From the NCBI RefSeq assembly GCF_004799495.1, contig NZ_SSMY01000004.1, positions 228,501 to 292,500 of the forward strand: a DNA stretch of 64,000 nucleotides, in the 5' to 3' direction. The notes under the pieces were generated by a model that saw nothing but the letters and a program-made list of their open reading frames with translations, made no database searches and had not been told where the DNA came from. Below, piece after piece: positions 54,627 to 64,000 of this stretch. This DNA comes from Sphingomonas sp. Its GTDB lineage: Bacteria > Pseudomonadota > Alphaproteobacteria > Sphingomonadales > Sphingomonadaceae. Numbering within the stretch: position 1 is the stretch's first letter; every line of letters begins with the position of its first letter. The position numbers were made by a program, and so were the translations under genes.

Positions 54627-55160
54627 CTATTCGATACCGATTGCCTGGTGCCGCGCCGCGACGCGCGCGGCATCGTAGCTCAGGATGGCGAGGTCGTGAC
54701 TCTGTCCGTCGGCGCCACGTACTTGGTCCTTGAGCATCGCCTCGGCGCGAAAACCCACGCCTTCGAACAGCGCGATCGACCCGGTCTGGTCGACCGTCAT
54801 CCGCGCGGTCAGCTTGGCGAGCCCGCGCGCTTCCGCGATCATGAAAATGCCCTGGAGCAGGTCGCTGCCCAGCCCCGATCCGCGCCGCCCTGGTGCCACT
54901 AACAAGCGCACCTCGCCGACATGCGCCGACCAGCTGAGCGGATCGTGCACCAGCGCTGCGGTTGCGACGATTTCCCCTTCGTTCTCGGCGATCAAACTGT
55001 CGATCAGCCCGGCCTCGATCGCGTCGAGCCACGCCGCGACGACGCGCGGCTCGCGAATGTCGCGGCTGAGAAACAACAGATCATGTTCGGGCAATGACGC
55101 CGCAAAGGCGATCACCTTGTTGCGGTCGTCGGGGCGGAAACGGCGGATGATGTGGCTCAT
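54627..55160 (-). CDS. GNAT family N-acetyltransferase
   Basis: The 177-residue protein begins IIRRFRPDDRNKVIAFAASL and has the GNAT acetyl-CoA loop in EVRLLVAPGRRGSGLGSDLL, followed by the late helix RMTVDQTGSIALFEGVGF. ATG 55160 overlaps the PHA synthase stop (ATGA), so it is co-translated with phaC. An acyl-transfer activity next to a PHA synthase is curious but the substrate cannot be read. It precedes the lipase gene by 56 bases on the same strand. Confidence 0.87.
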   Translation of the reverse strand: MSHIIRRFRPDDRNKVIAFAASLPEHDLLFLSRDIREPRVVAAWLDAIEAGLIDSLIAENEGEIVATAALVHDPLSWSAHVGEVRLLVAPGRRGSGLGSDLLQGIFMIAEARGLAKLTARMTVDQTGSIALFEGVGFRAEAMLKDQVRGADGQSHDLAILSYDAARVAARHQAIGIE

Positions 55161-56227
55161 GTCGAGCGCTCCCCGAGCCACGCGACGAGGTTGGGCCACA
55201 GCCGCTTGATCGCGTTGCCCCCCGCGACCAGGCTGACATGCCCGCCCTTGAGCATGATCTCCTGCTTGTCCGCCGACCCGATCATGTCGATCAGCGGCGC
55301 CGACGCGGCGGTGGGGACGATATGGTCGTACTCCGCTGCGACGTGGAGGAACGGCGCGGTGATCGCGGCGAGATCGACGATTTGCCCGCCGACGTCGAGC
55401 GTCCCTTCGTACAGCGCATTGTCCCACATCAGTTTCTTGGTCGTCTGACGGAAGTATTCGCCCGCGAGCGGCAGCTGGTCCGAGGTCCAGCGATCGAACA
55501 TGCGATAGGATTTGACGAAATCGTCGTTCCACAGATTGTCGTAGAGCCGGATGTTACCGGCGGCGCGCGCGGCAGGGCGCAGCATGTCGAACGCGGTGTA
55601 GAGGTAATCGCCCGGGCAGTTACCGAACGTGTCGACCAGCTTGTCGACATCGAAGAAGCGGCGGTCGGCCCAGGTCTGGAACATCTCCATCTTCGAAAAA
55701 TCGACCGGTGTCGTGAAGGTGACGAGGTTGGCGAGCCCCGTCTGGGGGTGGAGCGCCGCCCAAAGCAGCGACAGCACGCCGCCGAAGCAATAGCCCACGA
55801 CGGTAATGTCGGGCTCGTCGGTTTCCGCCTTCACTCGCGCGACCGCGGCGGGGAGGAAATCGAGCACATAGCTTTCGAGGCTCAGGCTCTTCTCGTCGGC
55901 GCGCGGCGCGTCCCAGTCGAGCATGAACACGTCGAACCCGGCGTCGAGCAGATATTCGATCAGGCTCTGCCCCGGCACCATGTCGAAGATGTAGCCGCGG
56001 TTGGTCGTCGCCATGACGAGCAGGATCGGCACGCGATACACGTCGTCGGCGCGCGGATGGTAATGATACAGCCGCATCGTGCCGCGTTCGATCAGCACGT
56101 CCTTGGGCGTCGCGCCGAGCGTCGGCCCGCTGGTTTGAAAGTATTCCAGCCCCTTGAGATTGCGCTGCATCGCCCGTTCGAACTCGACGCGCGCCGCGTC
56201 GGCCATGTCGAGGGCGGCGGTCGCCAA
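55157..56227 (-). CDS. phaC: Class III polyhydroxyalkanoate synthase, PhaC subunit
   Basis: The 356-residue enzyme polymerises hydroxyacyl-CoA into PHA. The lipase-like box is VGYCFGGVL with Cys147 as nucleophile, Asp301 is in AAEYDHIVP, and His330 in KGGHVSLVAGG. The spacing matches the Cys149/Asp302/His331 arrangement known for the Allochromatium class III enzyme, and the length (about 355) is that of class III, not class I (about 590). A TTG at 56227, with AAGGG eight bases upstream and placed just after the PhaE-like stop, gives the natural start; ATG 56206 is the alternative. It overlaps the GNAT gene by four bases. Confidence 0.92.
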   Translation of the reverse strand: MATAALDMADAARVEFERAMQRNLKGLEYFQTSGPTLGATPKDVLIERGTMRLYHYHPRADDVYRVPILLVMATTNRGYIFDMVPGQSLIEYLLDAGFDVFMLDWDAPRADEKSLSLESYVLDFLPAAVARVKAETDEPDITVVGYCFGGVLSLLWAALHPQTGLANLVTFTTPVDFSKMEMFQTWADRRFFDVDKLVDTFGNCPGDYLYTAFDMLRPAARAAGNIRLYDNLWNDDFVKSYRMFDRWTSDQLPLAGEYFRQTTKKLMWDNALYEGTLDVGGQIVDLAAITAPFLHVAAEYDHIVPTAASAPLIDMIGSADKQEIMLKGGHVSLVAGGNAIKRLWPNLVAWLGERST

Positions 56228-56231
56228 ACCT

Positions 56232-56579
56232 TTAGCCCTTGGCCGTCGGCGGCTTGCGCGTCCGGCTTGGCTTGGGCCGGTTGGCGCGTTCGGGCGAGCC
56301 GCCGAGCTGGTCCTCGATCCGGCCAAGCGTCGCCTCCATTCGCGCGAGGCGGGCTGACAGATCCTCGATTTCGGTCCGGCTCGGCATGTTGGCGGCCGCG
56401 AGCGCGCGGGTCATCATGCCGCTAATCGCTTCCTGGGTGTTCATCTGCGCGGCGGTGGCGCCGTGCATCAGACGCGAAAATTCGTCCGACTTGGCAACCC
56501 CGCCGCCAAGGCTGTTCGCCAACTTCTCCCATTCGCCCAGCATATCGCGAAACATCGCGGCCGGATCGGTGCTTGTCAT
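56232..56579 (-). CDS. Short PhaE-like partner of PHA synthase
   Basis: The 115-residue protein opens MTSTDPAAMFRDMLGEWEKL, carries a helix-rich middle (QEAISGMMTRALAAANMPSR then IEDLSARLARMEATLGRIED, a coiled coil) and ends in a basic Pro/Arg/Lys tail. Position directly upstream of phaC with four bases between and the terminal helix pattern resemble the C-terminal part of PhaE or the PhaE-like subunits of class III synthase, but it is about one third of the length of typical PhaE (about 360). It probably activates PhaC. The PhaE call is inference. Confidence 0.7.
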   Translation of the reverse strand: MTSTDPAAMFRDMLGEWEKLANSLGGGVAKSDEFSRLMHGATAAQMNTQEAISGMMTRALAAANMPSRTEIEDLSARLARMEATLGRIEDQLGGSPERANRPKPSRTRKPPTAKG

Positions 56580-56622
56580 GGCCGCATGGTGAGTCGGGTT
56601 GACGATAAGGTCAAGCGATACG

Positions 56623-57243
56623 TCACCTCGGGCACACCGCGCCGCTGTCGACCCAGGCCTTGGTCAGCTCGCCGAACGCCGCCTGGCTGCCCGGCGCGGG
56701 CTTGCGGTCGGGGCCGGGATTCCAGCCCCAGCCGACCAGTTCGTCCTTGCCGTTATGGTCGATCAGCTGGGCGAGGCTCATGCCGCCGTTCTTCTTCGGG
56801 TCCTTGATCGCCGCGCAGATCTGGCCGAGCGTCAGCCCCTGCCACGCCATCGATCGGGGCGCGAGATGCCATTTCGGGTTGCCCGGCACGGTGCCCGGAC
56901 CGTTCGCGAACTTGGCGTTGCGCGGACCGTGGCACGTCGCGCACTCCAGTCCCGCTACGCCAAACCCGTTAGGACCGCGCCTCACCGGCGGACTGTGGAC
57001 GACCATCGCATCACCCTGGGTCGGACTGTCGGTGCGCGGATGGCAATTGAGACAGCGGGGCGAGGTCAGCACCTTGCCCATCTCGGTGAAGATCGCGGCG
57101 GAACGCGCGTTCCTGTCGGCGATCCCGGCAAACGCACTGGCGGGCTTGAGCCCCTCCGCGATGCCGCCCCGCGCGATGGCGAGCGGAAACACGACTAGCG
57201 ACGCGGCCAGCATGACAAGGCCGAAACGGGGGAACGTCATCAT
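56623..57243 (-). CDS. Periplasmic dihaem cytochrome c of the molybdenum hydroxylase operon
   Basis: The 206-residue product has a signal peptide ([20 protein letters not shown]) and two haem-binding CxxCH motifs: CLNCH near residue 64 and CATCH near 101. The final segment (WGWNPGPDRKPAPGSQAAF) resembles cytochromes that accompany Ior-type hydroxylases. It should carry electrons from the molybdenum enzyme to the respiratory chain. ATG 57243 overlaps the upstream Mo-subunit stop (ATGA), so it is the third gene of one operon. Confidence 0.92.
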   Translation of the reverse strand: MMTFPRFGLVMLAASLVVFPLAIARGGIAEGLKPASAFAGIADRNARSAAIFTEMGKVLTSPRCLNCHPRTDSPTQGDAMVVHSPPVRRGPNGFGVAGLECATCHGPRNAKFANGPGTVPGNPKWHLAPRSMAWQGLTLGQICAAIKDPKKNGGMSLAQLIDHNGKDELVGWGWNPGPDRKPAPGSQAAFGELTKAWVDSGAVCPR

Positions 57244-59378
57244 GCCCTCCCTCCCGTATTGACGGGATGAATGAAGGGCAGCCGTTCGACGACCTTCCCC
57301 GTCAGCCGGCGCCAGGCGTTGGCGACCGCGGGCGCCGCGGGCGGCAGGCCCGGTTCGCCGATCCCGGTCGGGTCGGCGGTCGACTTGATGATCGCCACCT
57401 CGACATCGGGCATCTCGCCGATCCGCAGCGATCGGTAATTGTCGAAATTGGACTGCTGCACAACCCCGCCCTCGCCGAGCGTGATCTCCGAATAGAGCGC
57501 GTGACCGAGGCCGTAGCCGATCCCGCCCTCGACCTGCGCGCGGACGACATTGGGGTTGATCGCGACGCCGCAATCGACCGCGGCCCAGATCTTGTGGACG
57601 CGCGGCACGCCTTCGCGGCCGACCGACACTTCGGCGATCTGCGCGACGTACGACCCGAAGCTCTTGTGGAACGCGACGCCGCGCGCGCGGCCCGATTTGG
57701 CGATCAGCCCCCCGGCGAGCTCTGCGCATTTCGACAGCACCGCCCTGGCGCGCGCTTCCTTCATCAGCGCGAGCCGCGCCTTGATCGGATCGCCCTTGCC
57801 GAGCTCGATCAGCCGGTCGAGAAAGGTTTCCATCACATAGGCAGTGTGCGTGTTCCCGACCGATCGCCACCACAACGTCGGCACGCCGTTCTTCATCTCG
57901 TTCGCACCGACGCGCAGGTTGGGAAAAGCGTACGCGCTCTTCGTCAGCCCCTCGACCATCGCGTCGTCGAACTTCTCCGCGGGGTTGAAGAAGGCGGTGC
58001 CGCGCATGAACGATTGCCCCGCGGTGCGAATGTCGAGCCCGACGATCGCCCCCTTGGCATCGACCCCGCCGCTGACCCGATGAACCATCAGCGGGCGATA
58101 GCGACCGCCGCCGATATCGTTCTCGCGCGTCCACATATGCTTGACCGGCGCTGTGCCGCCGAGCGCCTTCTTCGCCATCGCCGCCTCGACCGCGTTGCCC
58201 ATGTCGGGTGTCGCGCGGCGGCCGAAGCTGCCCCCGGCATATTGCTCGTGCAGCGTCATGCCTTCGAACGGGACGCCGAGCACGCCCGCGACCGCGCGAG
58301 TGTCGCCAACCTGAAACTGGCTGCCCACGTAGAAATCCGCCCCGCCCGCGTGGGACTCGATCACCGCGTCCATCGGCTCCATCGGCGCATGCGCGAGGAA
58401 CGGGAAGATGTAGGCCGCCTCAATCTTCTTCGCCGCCCCCGCGATCGCCGCGGCGGCATCGCCGTTCGCCTCGCACTCGACGCCGGGGTTGGCGTTCGCT
58501 GCCTCATAATCGGCGATCATTCGCTCGCTCGACCGCGTCTCCGCCTTCGACAAATCCCACTCGATGCTCAGCGCCTTGCGCCCCTTCATCGCGGCAAAGG
58601 TGTCCTTGGCATAGACGACGACGCCCTGCGGAATCGCCTTGACCGCGACCACGCCGGGGACCGCCAGCGCCGCCTTGTCGTCGACGGACTTCACCATGCC
58701 GCCGAACGCGGGCGCATGCTCGATCACGCTGACGACCATGCCGGGGCGCGCGACGTCCATCGTGAATTGCGCGGCGCCGGTCGATTTCACCAGGCTGTCG
58801 ATCTTGGGCACATCGGTGCCGATCAGCGTCCACTGCTCGGGCGTCTTGAGCGTGGGCTTCTCCGGTACCGGCATCGTCGCCGCGAGCGCCGCGAGATCGC
58901 CGAAGCTAGCCTTGTTCGCGCCATGGCTGACAACGCCCTTGGCAACCTTGACCTCACCCGCCGGCACGCCCCATTGCTTCGCCGCCGCCGCGACCAGCAT
59001 CGCGCGCGCCGAGGCGCCCGCATTGCGCATCTGCATCCAGCTATTGCCCATCGCGGTCGACCCGCCGGTGCCCATCGTCCCGAACGCCAAGTTCTTGTAG
59101 AGCGGGTCGTTGGCGGGCGCGAACTCGATCCGCATTTGCGCCCAATCGGCATCCATCTCATCAGCGACGATCGTCGTCAGCCCCGTTGCAGGCCCCTGCC
59201 CAAACTCGACATGCTTGATGACGACGCTGACCGTATTGTCGGGCAGCACACGGACGAAGGCGTTGGGCGCGAACGGCGCGGCGGGCAGCGCCTTCGCCCC
59301 GCGCATCGGCAAGGCCAGCCCGAGCACGACGCCCGTCCCCGCGAGGAACTTGCGACGATCGGTCTGGAGCGCGGTCAT
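57240..59378 (-). CDS. Xanthine-dehydrogenase-family molybdopterin subunit (IorB-like)
   Basis: The 712-residue protein starts with a twin-arginine-like signal ([18 protein letters not shown]) and has the molybdenum-hydroxylase core in the split form used by isoquinoline 1-oxidoreductase and related aldehyde oxidases: [60 protein letters not shown] and the C-terminal [18 protein letters not shown] with the catalytic Glu. It binds molybdopterin and is probably exported with its folded partner. The actual substrate (aldehyde or N-heterocycle) is not known. It overlaps both neighbours by four bases. Confidence 0.92.
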   Translation of the reverse strand: MTALQTDRRKFLAGTGVVLGLALPMRGAKALPAAPFAPNAFVRVLPDNTVSVVIKHVEFGQGPATGLTTIVADEMDADWAQMRIEFAPANDPLYKNLAFGTMGTGGSTAMGNSWMQMRNAGASARAMLVAAAAKQWGVPAGEVKVAKGVVSHGANKASFGDLAALAATMPVPEKPTLKTPEQWTLIGTDVPKIDSLVKSTGAAQFTMDVARPGMVVSVIEHAPAFGGMVKSVDDKAALAVPGVVAVKAIPQGVVVYAKDTFAAMKGRKALSIEWDLSKAETRSSERMIADYEAANANPGVECEANGDAAAAIAGAAKKIEAAYIFPFLAHAPMEPMDAVIESHAGGADFYVGSQFQVGDTRAVAGVLGVPFEGMTLHEQYAGGSFGRRATPDMGNAVEAAMAKKALGGTAPVKHMWTRENDIGGGRYRPLMVHRVSGGVDAKGAIVGLDIRTAGQSFMRGTAFFNPAEKFDDAMVEGLTKSAYAFPNLRVGANEMKNGVPTLWWRSVGNTHTAYVMETFLDRLIELGKGDPIKARLALMKEARARAVLSKCAELAGGLIAKSGRARGVAFHKSFGSYVAQIAEVSVGREGVPRVHKIWAAVDCGVAINPNVVRAQVEGGIGYGLGHALYSEITLGEGGVVQQSNFDNYRSLRIGEMPDVEVAIIKSTADPTGIGEPGLPPAAPAVANAWRRLTGKVVERLPFIHPVNTGGRA

Positions 59379-59839
59379 GCCGGCACCTTGGCACTCGCGG
59401 CGTCCTTGATTGCCTGGCGGATCCGCACATAGGTCGCGCAACGGCAGATGTTGCCCGCCATCCCGGCATCGATATCGGCATCGGTCGGATGCGGCTTGGC
59501 GTTGAGCAGGCCGATCGCGCTCATCACCTGCCCCGATTGGCAGAACCCGCATTGCGGCACGTCGATCGCGACCCACGCCTTCTGCACTGCTGCGGCGACC
59601 GGTCCGCTGACGCCCTCGATCGTCGTCACCGATTTGCCCGCGACGGTATCGACCGGTGTGACGCACGATCGCCGGTTCTTGCCGTCGAGATGGACAGTGC
59701 ACGCCCCGCATTGCGCGATGCCGCAGCCGTATTTTGTGCCCGTCAGCCCGGCATGGTCGCGGATCACCCAGAGGAGCGGCGTATCGGGATCGCCGTCGAA
59801 CGACATGCTCTTGCCGTTGAGAAGGAATTCGACCGCCAT
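59375..59839 (-). CDS. [2Fe-2S] subunit of the molybdenum hydroxylase (IorA-like)
   Basis: The 154-residue protein has a plant-type ferredoxin cluster ([15 protein letters not shown] then RRSC) and a second helical cluster ([18 protein letters not shown]), the standard two 2Fe-2S layout of xanthine-oxidase-family small subunits. It lacks its own signal and so would travel with the Tat-exported large subunit. ATG 59839 is chosen ([10 protein letters not shown]) because the frame extension upstream has no likeness. First gene of the operon. Confidence 0.95.
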   Translation of the reverse strand: MAVEFLLNGKSMSFDGDPDTPLLWVIRDHAGLTGTKYGCGIAQCGACTVHLDGKNRRSCVTPVDTVAGKSVTTIEGVSGPVAAAVQKAWVAIDVPQCGFCQSGQVMSAIGLLNAKPHPTDADIDAGMAGNICRCATYVRIRQAIKDAASAKVPA

Positions 59840-59986
59840 CTGCGTCACTCCATCCTGTCGAGGAACGGTGTACCTTCGTAACGATCCCGCGCCAAGCGGT
59901 ACCGCGACGGGCGCGCAAGCGAGGGCATCATCGCCGAACCTACCGGCGCGCGGGAAGCCGTCGCCGGCCACATCGCATGGATGGCT

Positions 59987-61333
59987 TCAGTCGCGCAGCT
60001 TCGCGCGCCACAGGCTCGCGGCGAGGATCAGCGAGACGAGCGAGGCGCCGACCCAGAACACGATCGCGGCGGTGAAATCGTGGTGGACAACGCCGTTCAC
60101 GGTGGTCTTGCCCGCATCGATCAGAACGCCACTGATCTGGTCCTGGATGCCCGCGCCGAGATAGCTGAACACCCCGACCATCCCGAGCGCCGCACCCGCG
60201 ACGCGCTTCGGCGCCATATCGATCGCAAACAGCCCGCCGACCGAGGTGACGAGGCCGGTCATCCCGAGGCCGAACAGGATCATCGCCAGCACTTCCCAGC
60301 CGAACCCCCGCGGCCCGTAGAAGAACAGCAGCAGCCCGATTATCTCGACGACCGCGAAGATCAGGTTCACCGGGGGGCGGCGCGCGCCGAACATCTTGTC
60401 GGAAATGAAGCCGAACGCCACCGCGCCGACGATCCCGGCGAGCGTGTTGACGGTGAGCAGCGACCCCGCCTGAAGCACACTGTAGCCGCGCGCTTCCTGC
60501 AAATAGAGCACGCCCCAAGAATTGATCGCGTAGCGCGTGATGTAAATGAACGCGCTCGACAGCGCGATGACCCACATCGACGGAATCGCGAGGATCGACA
60601 GCTGTGTGCGGAACACGCTCTTCTGCGGCTGCGCGGCAACGCCTTCGGGATCGGCCGGCGGCAAATGGTCGTGCCGCCAGTCCGCGACCGCCGGTAGGCC
60701 CATCGTGCGCGGGCGGTCGGTCATAACCGTATAGGCCGCGATCGCCGCCATCATCGTCACGATTGCCGGCCCCCAAAAGCCCCATTGCCAGCCGTGCCAG
60801 CCAACGACGGCTGCCACGACGAAGAAGGTCAGTCCCTCGCCGATCGAATGCGATGTCGACCAGATGCCGTAATATCGCCCGCGTTCGTGATTGGAGAACC
60901 AACTCGCCAGCGCGACCACGCTCCCCGGCGCGCCGTAACTCTGGAACCACCCGTTGATCCCCCACGCGATCGTCGCGGCGAGAACGGTGGTCGAAAAGCC
61001 CATATAGACGTTGCATAGCGCTGAGAGGATCAGCCCGATCGCGAAGAACTTGCGCGCGTTGGCGTGGTCGGACACGAAGCCGTTGATCAGCTTGCCGAAC
61101 GCATAGCTGAAAAAGAACGCCGACCCGATCGTGCCGAGATTGGTCGCGGTGAAGATGTGCGCGTCGATCAGCGGCTTCTTGACCATATCGATCGACAGCC
61201 GGCAGGTGTAGCTGAGGCCGTAACCGAGCGTGATCGCGACGATGGTGCGCATCCGCTGGCGGCGATACGCGGCGTCCACGTCGATATCGCTCCTCACCGG
61301 CAGGTCTCGCCCCGTCGCGAATGCCTTGAGCAT
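59987..61333 (-). CDS. MFS transporter of the organophosphate:phosphate antiporter (GlpT/UhpC) type
   Basis: The 448-residue protein has 12 predicted membrane helices and the OPA-family look: GYGLSYTCRLSIDMVKKPLI, FFFSYAFGKLINGFVSDHAN (the loop 2-3 motif), WFQSYGAPGSVVALASWFSN and GLFAIDMAPKRVAGAALGMV. It resembles GlpT/UhpC proteins that move or sense phosphorylated compounds. AAGGGGGAT precedes ATG 61333. It is 147 bases upstream of the molybdenum-hydroxylase operon on the same strand; a link is possible but not shown. Confidence 0.9.
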   Translation of the reverse strand: MLKAFATGRDLPVRSDIDVDAAYRRQRMRTIVAITLGYGLSYTCRLSIDMVKKPLIDAHIFTATNLGTIGSAFFFSYAFGKLINGFVSDHANARKFFAIGLILSALCNVYMGFSTTVLAATIAWGINGWFQSYGAPGSVVALASWFSNHERGRYYGIWSTSHSIGEGLTFFVVAAVVGWHGWQWGFWGPAIVTMMAAIAAYTVMTDRPRTMGLPAVADWRHDHLPPADPEGVAAQPQKSVFRTQLSILAIPSMWVIALSSAFIYITRYAINSWGVLYLQEARGYSVLQAGSLLTVNTLAGIVGAVAFGFISDKMFGARRPPVNLIFAVVEIIGLLLFFYGPRGFGWEVLAMILFGLGMTGLVTSVGGLFAIDMAPKRVAGAALGMVGVFSYLGAGIQDQISGVLIDAGKTTVNGVVHHDFTAAIVFWVGASLVSLILAASLWRAKLRD

Positions 61334-61556
61334 TTCGATCCCCCTTGCGTCCGAGGTAGCCGGACGCCGACATGTATCACCTCGCCGTCGAAATGTTGAA
61401 AGCACTGTCTTGAGCGACGCGAGACATAGAGCGCGGATCGGCGCGCTCAGCCGTCCATCCCGCGATCGGGCGCGGGCGGCACGGCGGGAAGCTTAGTACA
61501 ACCAACAGACGCCTTGCGCAGGGGTGAGGACGAGCGCCCTACACTTTGGAGAACAG

Positions 61557-61591
61557 CAAAAAGCCCGCGAAAGTCGTGAGACTCGCGGGCT
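61557..61591 (-). terminator. Intrinsic terminator of the rRNA operon
   Basis: A 9-base perfect stem (AGCCCGCGA 61562-61570 with TCGCGGGCT 61583-61591) around a 12-base loop is followed on the minus strand by a T run (plus-strand AAAAA at 61558-61562), 17 bases after the tRNA 3' end. A textbook Rho-independent terminator for the 23S-5S-tRNA transcript. Confidence 0.85.
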
Positions 61592-61608
61592 GTTTCGTTT
61601 GTTGGCGT

Positions 61609-61685
<77 letters not shown>

Positions 61686-61772
61686 CCAGCGCCGACCGCC
61701 CCGGGGAGGGGGGTGGGACGATCGACATAGTGAATGGGTTCAACTCGTTTCTCTACGCACACCAGCTGCAAT

Positions 61773-61887
61773 GCCTGGCGACGACCTACTCTTCCGTCGC
61801 TTGAGCGACAGTACCATCGGCGCGGTCGGGTTTCACGGCCGAGTTCGGGATGGGATCGGGTGGGACACCGACGCTATGGCCACCAGG
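61773..61887 (-). rRNA. 5S ribosomal RNA
   Basis: On the minus strand the sequence runs from CTGGTGGCCATAGCG to a complementary end (CGTCGCCAG), with the conserved CCCGATCCCATCCCGAACTC in loop A/B and GGTACTG in loop E region, about 115 bases. The ends pair as helix I. Exact ends uncertain by a few bases. Confidence 0.93.
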
Positions 61888-62009
61888 CAATGAAGCCGGT
61901 GTACGTCGAAAAACGGGTTCTAAAATCGTGCACTCTTTGTTGCCGATCGGCTGAAACATCAGCGATCGGTCATATTCATAATCTGGCGTCGAACTCAATC
62001 ATCTCACCA

Positions 62010-62027
62010 GACAGCCCCAGGGCTGTC
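62010..62027 (-). other. Processing-type hairpin in the 23S-5S spacer
   Basis: In the roughly 157-base spacer between 23S and 5S, GACAGCC (62010-62016) pairs with GGCTGTC (62021-62027) over a CCAG tetraloop, and CACC/GGTG flanks extend it. It may be an RNase III or processing signal. Nothing else is recognised in the spacer. Confidence 0.4.
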
Positions 62028-62044
62028 ATTGATGGTGGAACTCT

Positions 62045-64000
<1,956 letters not shown>

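Noticed and set aside
57267..59432. A 721-codon open frame opposite the molybdenum hydroxylase subunit
   Set aside because: Antisense shadow of a clear gene with Tat signal and conserved motifs.

Overview
The window is GC-rich chromosomal DNA from an alphaproteobacterium, most likely a sphingomonad (Sphingomonas or close kin). The F-ATP synthase is split into separate F0 (with b and b' subunits) and F1 operons. The initiator tRNA sits directly downstream of 5S rRNA. Many exported proteins are Ala/Pro-rich, and short intergenic hairpin repeats are scattered through the region. No phage, transposase or CRISPR array is visible. Coding density is very high: no stretch over 300 bases lacks a gene, and 4-base start/stop overlaps are common.

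Layout. 0-6.3 kb (minus): a polysaccharide-deacetylase fragment, uvrC, an mddA-like methyltransferase, a small secreted protein, an AroQ chorismate mutase and the F0 operon atpI-B-E-F'-F. 6.3-13.6 kb (plus): radC, an EF-hand protein (minus), purB, an exported DUF1800/DUF1501 pair, a candidate 26-residue membrane peptide and a PKHD-type dioxygenase. 13.6-16.7 kb (minus): dnaK-dnaJ. 16.9-21.5 kb (plus): a double TbpB-like lipoprotein, a PCu(A)C copper chaperone, an HExxH protein, an indoleamine-dioxygenase-family enzyme and a PH-domain membrane protein. 21.5-24.4 kb (minus): thrC, grpE, hrcA. 24.5-35.3 kb: rph-rdgB, hemW, rsmI-yraN-gshB-dedA (plus), a CAP protein and an LpoA-like lipoprotein (minus), xerC and a DUF1801 gene (minus), and priA (plus).

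35.4-46.1 kb looks like an accessory block between priA and the F1 operon. It holds two tandem HExxH exported proteins, a trypsin-like protease with two membrane helices, a CPBP membrane protease, an esterase, two small membrane proteins, ada, and an unrecognised three-gene unit with a PepSY-like membrane protein. 46.3-51.1 kb is the F1 operon atpHAGDC. 51.2-56.6 kb is a storage-lipid neighbourhood: a wax ester synthase/DGAT and a repeat-bearing phasin on one strand; a class III PHA synthase, a very short PhaE-like partner, a GNAT and a lipase on the other. 56.6-59.8 kb is a three-gene molybdenum hydroxylase operon (2Fe-2S subunit, Mo subunit, dihaem cytochrome c), followed by an MFS transporter. 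The right end carries the 3' part of an rRNA operon on the minus strand: 23S (cut by the window edge), 5S, tRNA-fMet, terminator.

Most of the window is core genome. The points most worth a second look are: (i) several genes (uvrC, hrcA, thrC, priA, ada) with no Shine-Dalgarno and an alphaproteobacterial-type -10 box 6-7 bases before ATG, suggesting leaderless transcripts; (ii) the exported protease block; (iii) the wax ester/PHA locus with a truncated-looking PhaE and an 11-residue-repeat phasin; (iv) the duplicated TbpB-like lipoprotein beside a copper chaperone; (v) a near-perfect 36-base inverted repeat after radC; and (vi) a candidate 26-residue membrane peptide. All functional calls rest on reading motifs and family resemblance by eye; no database search was run.
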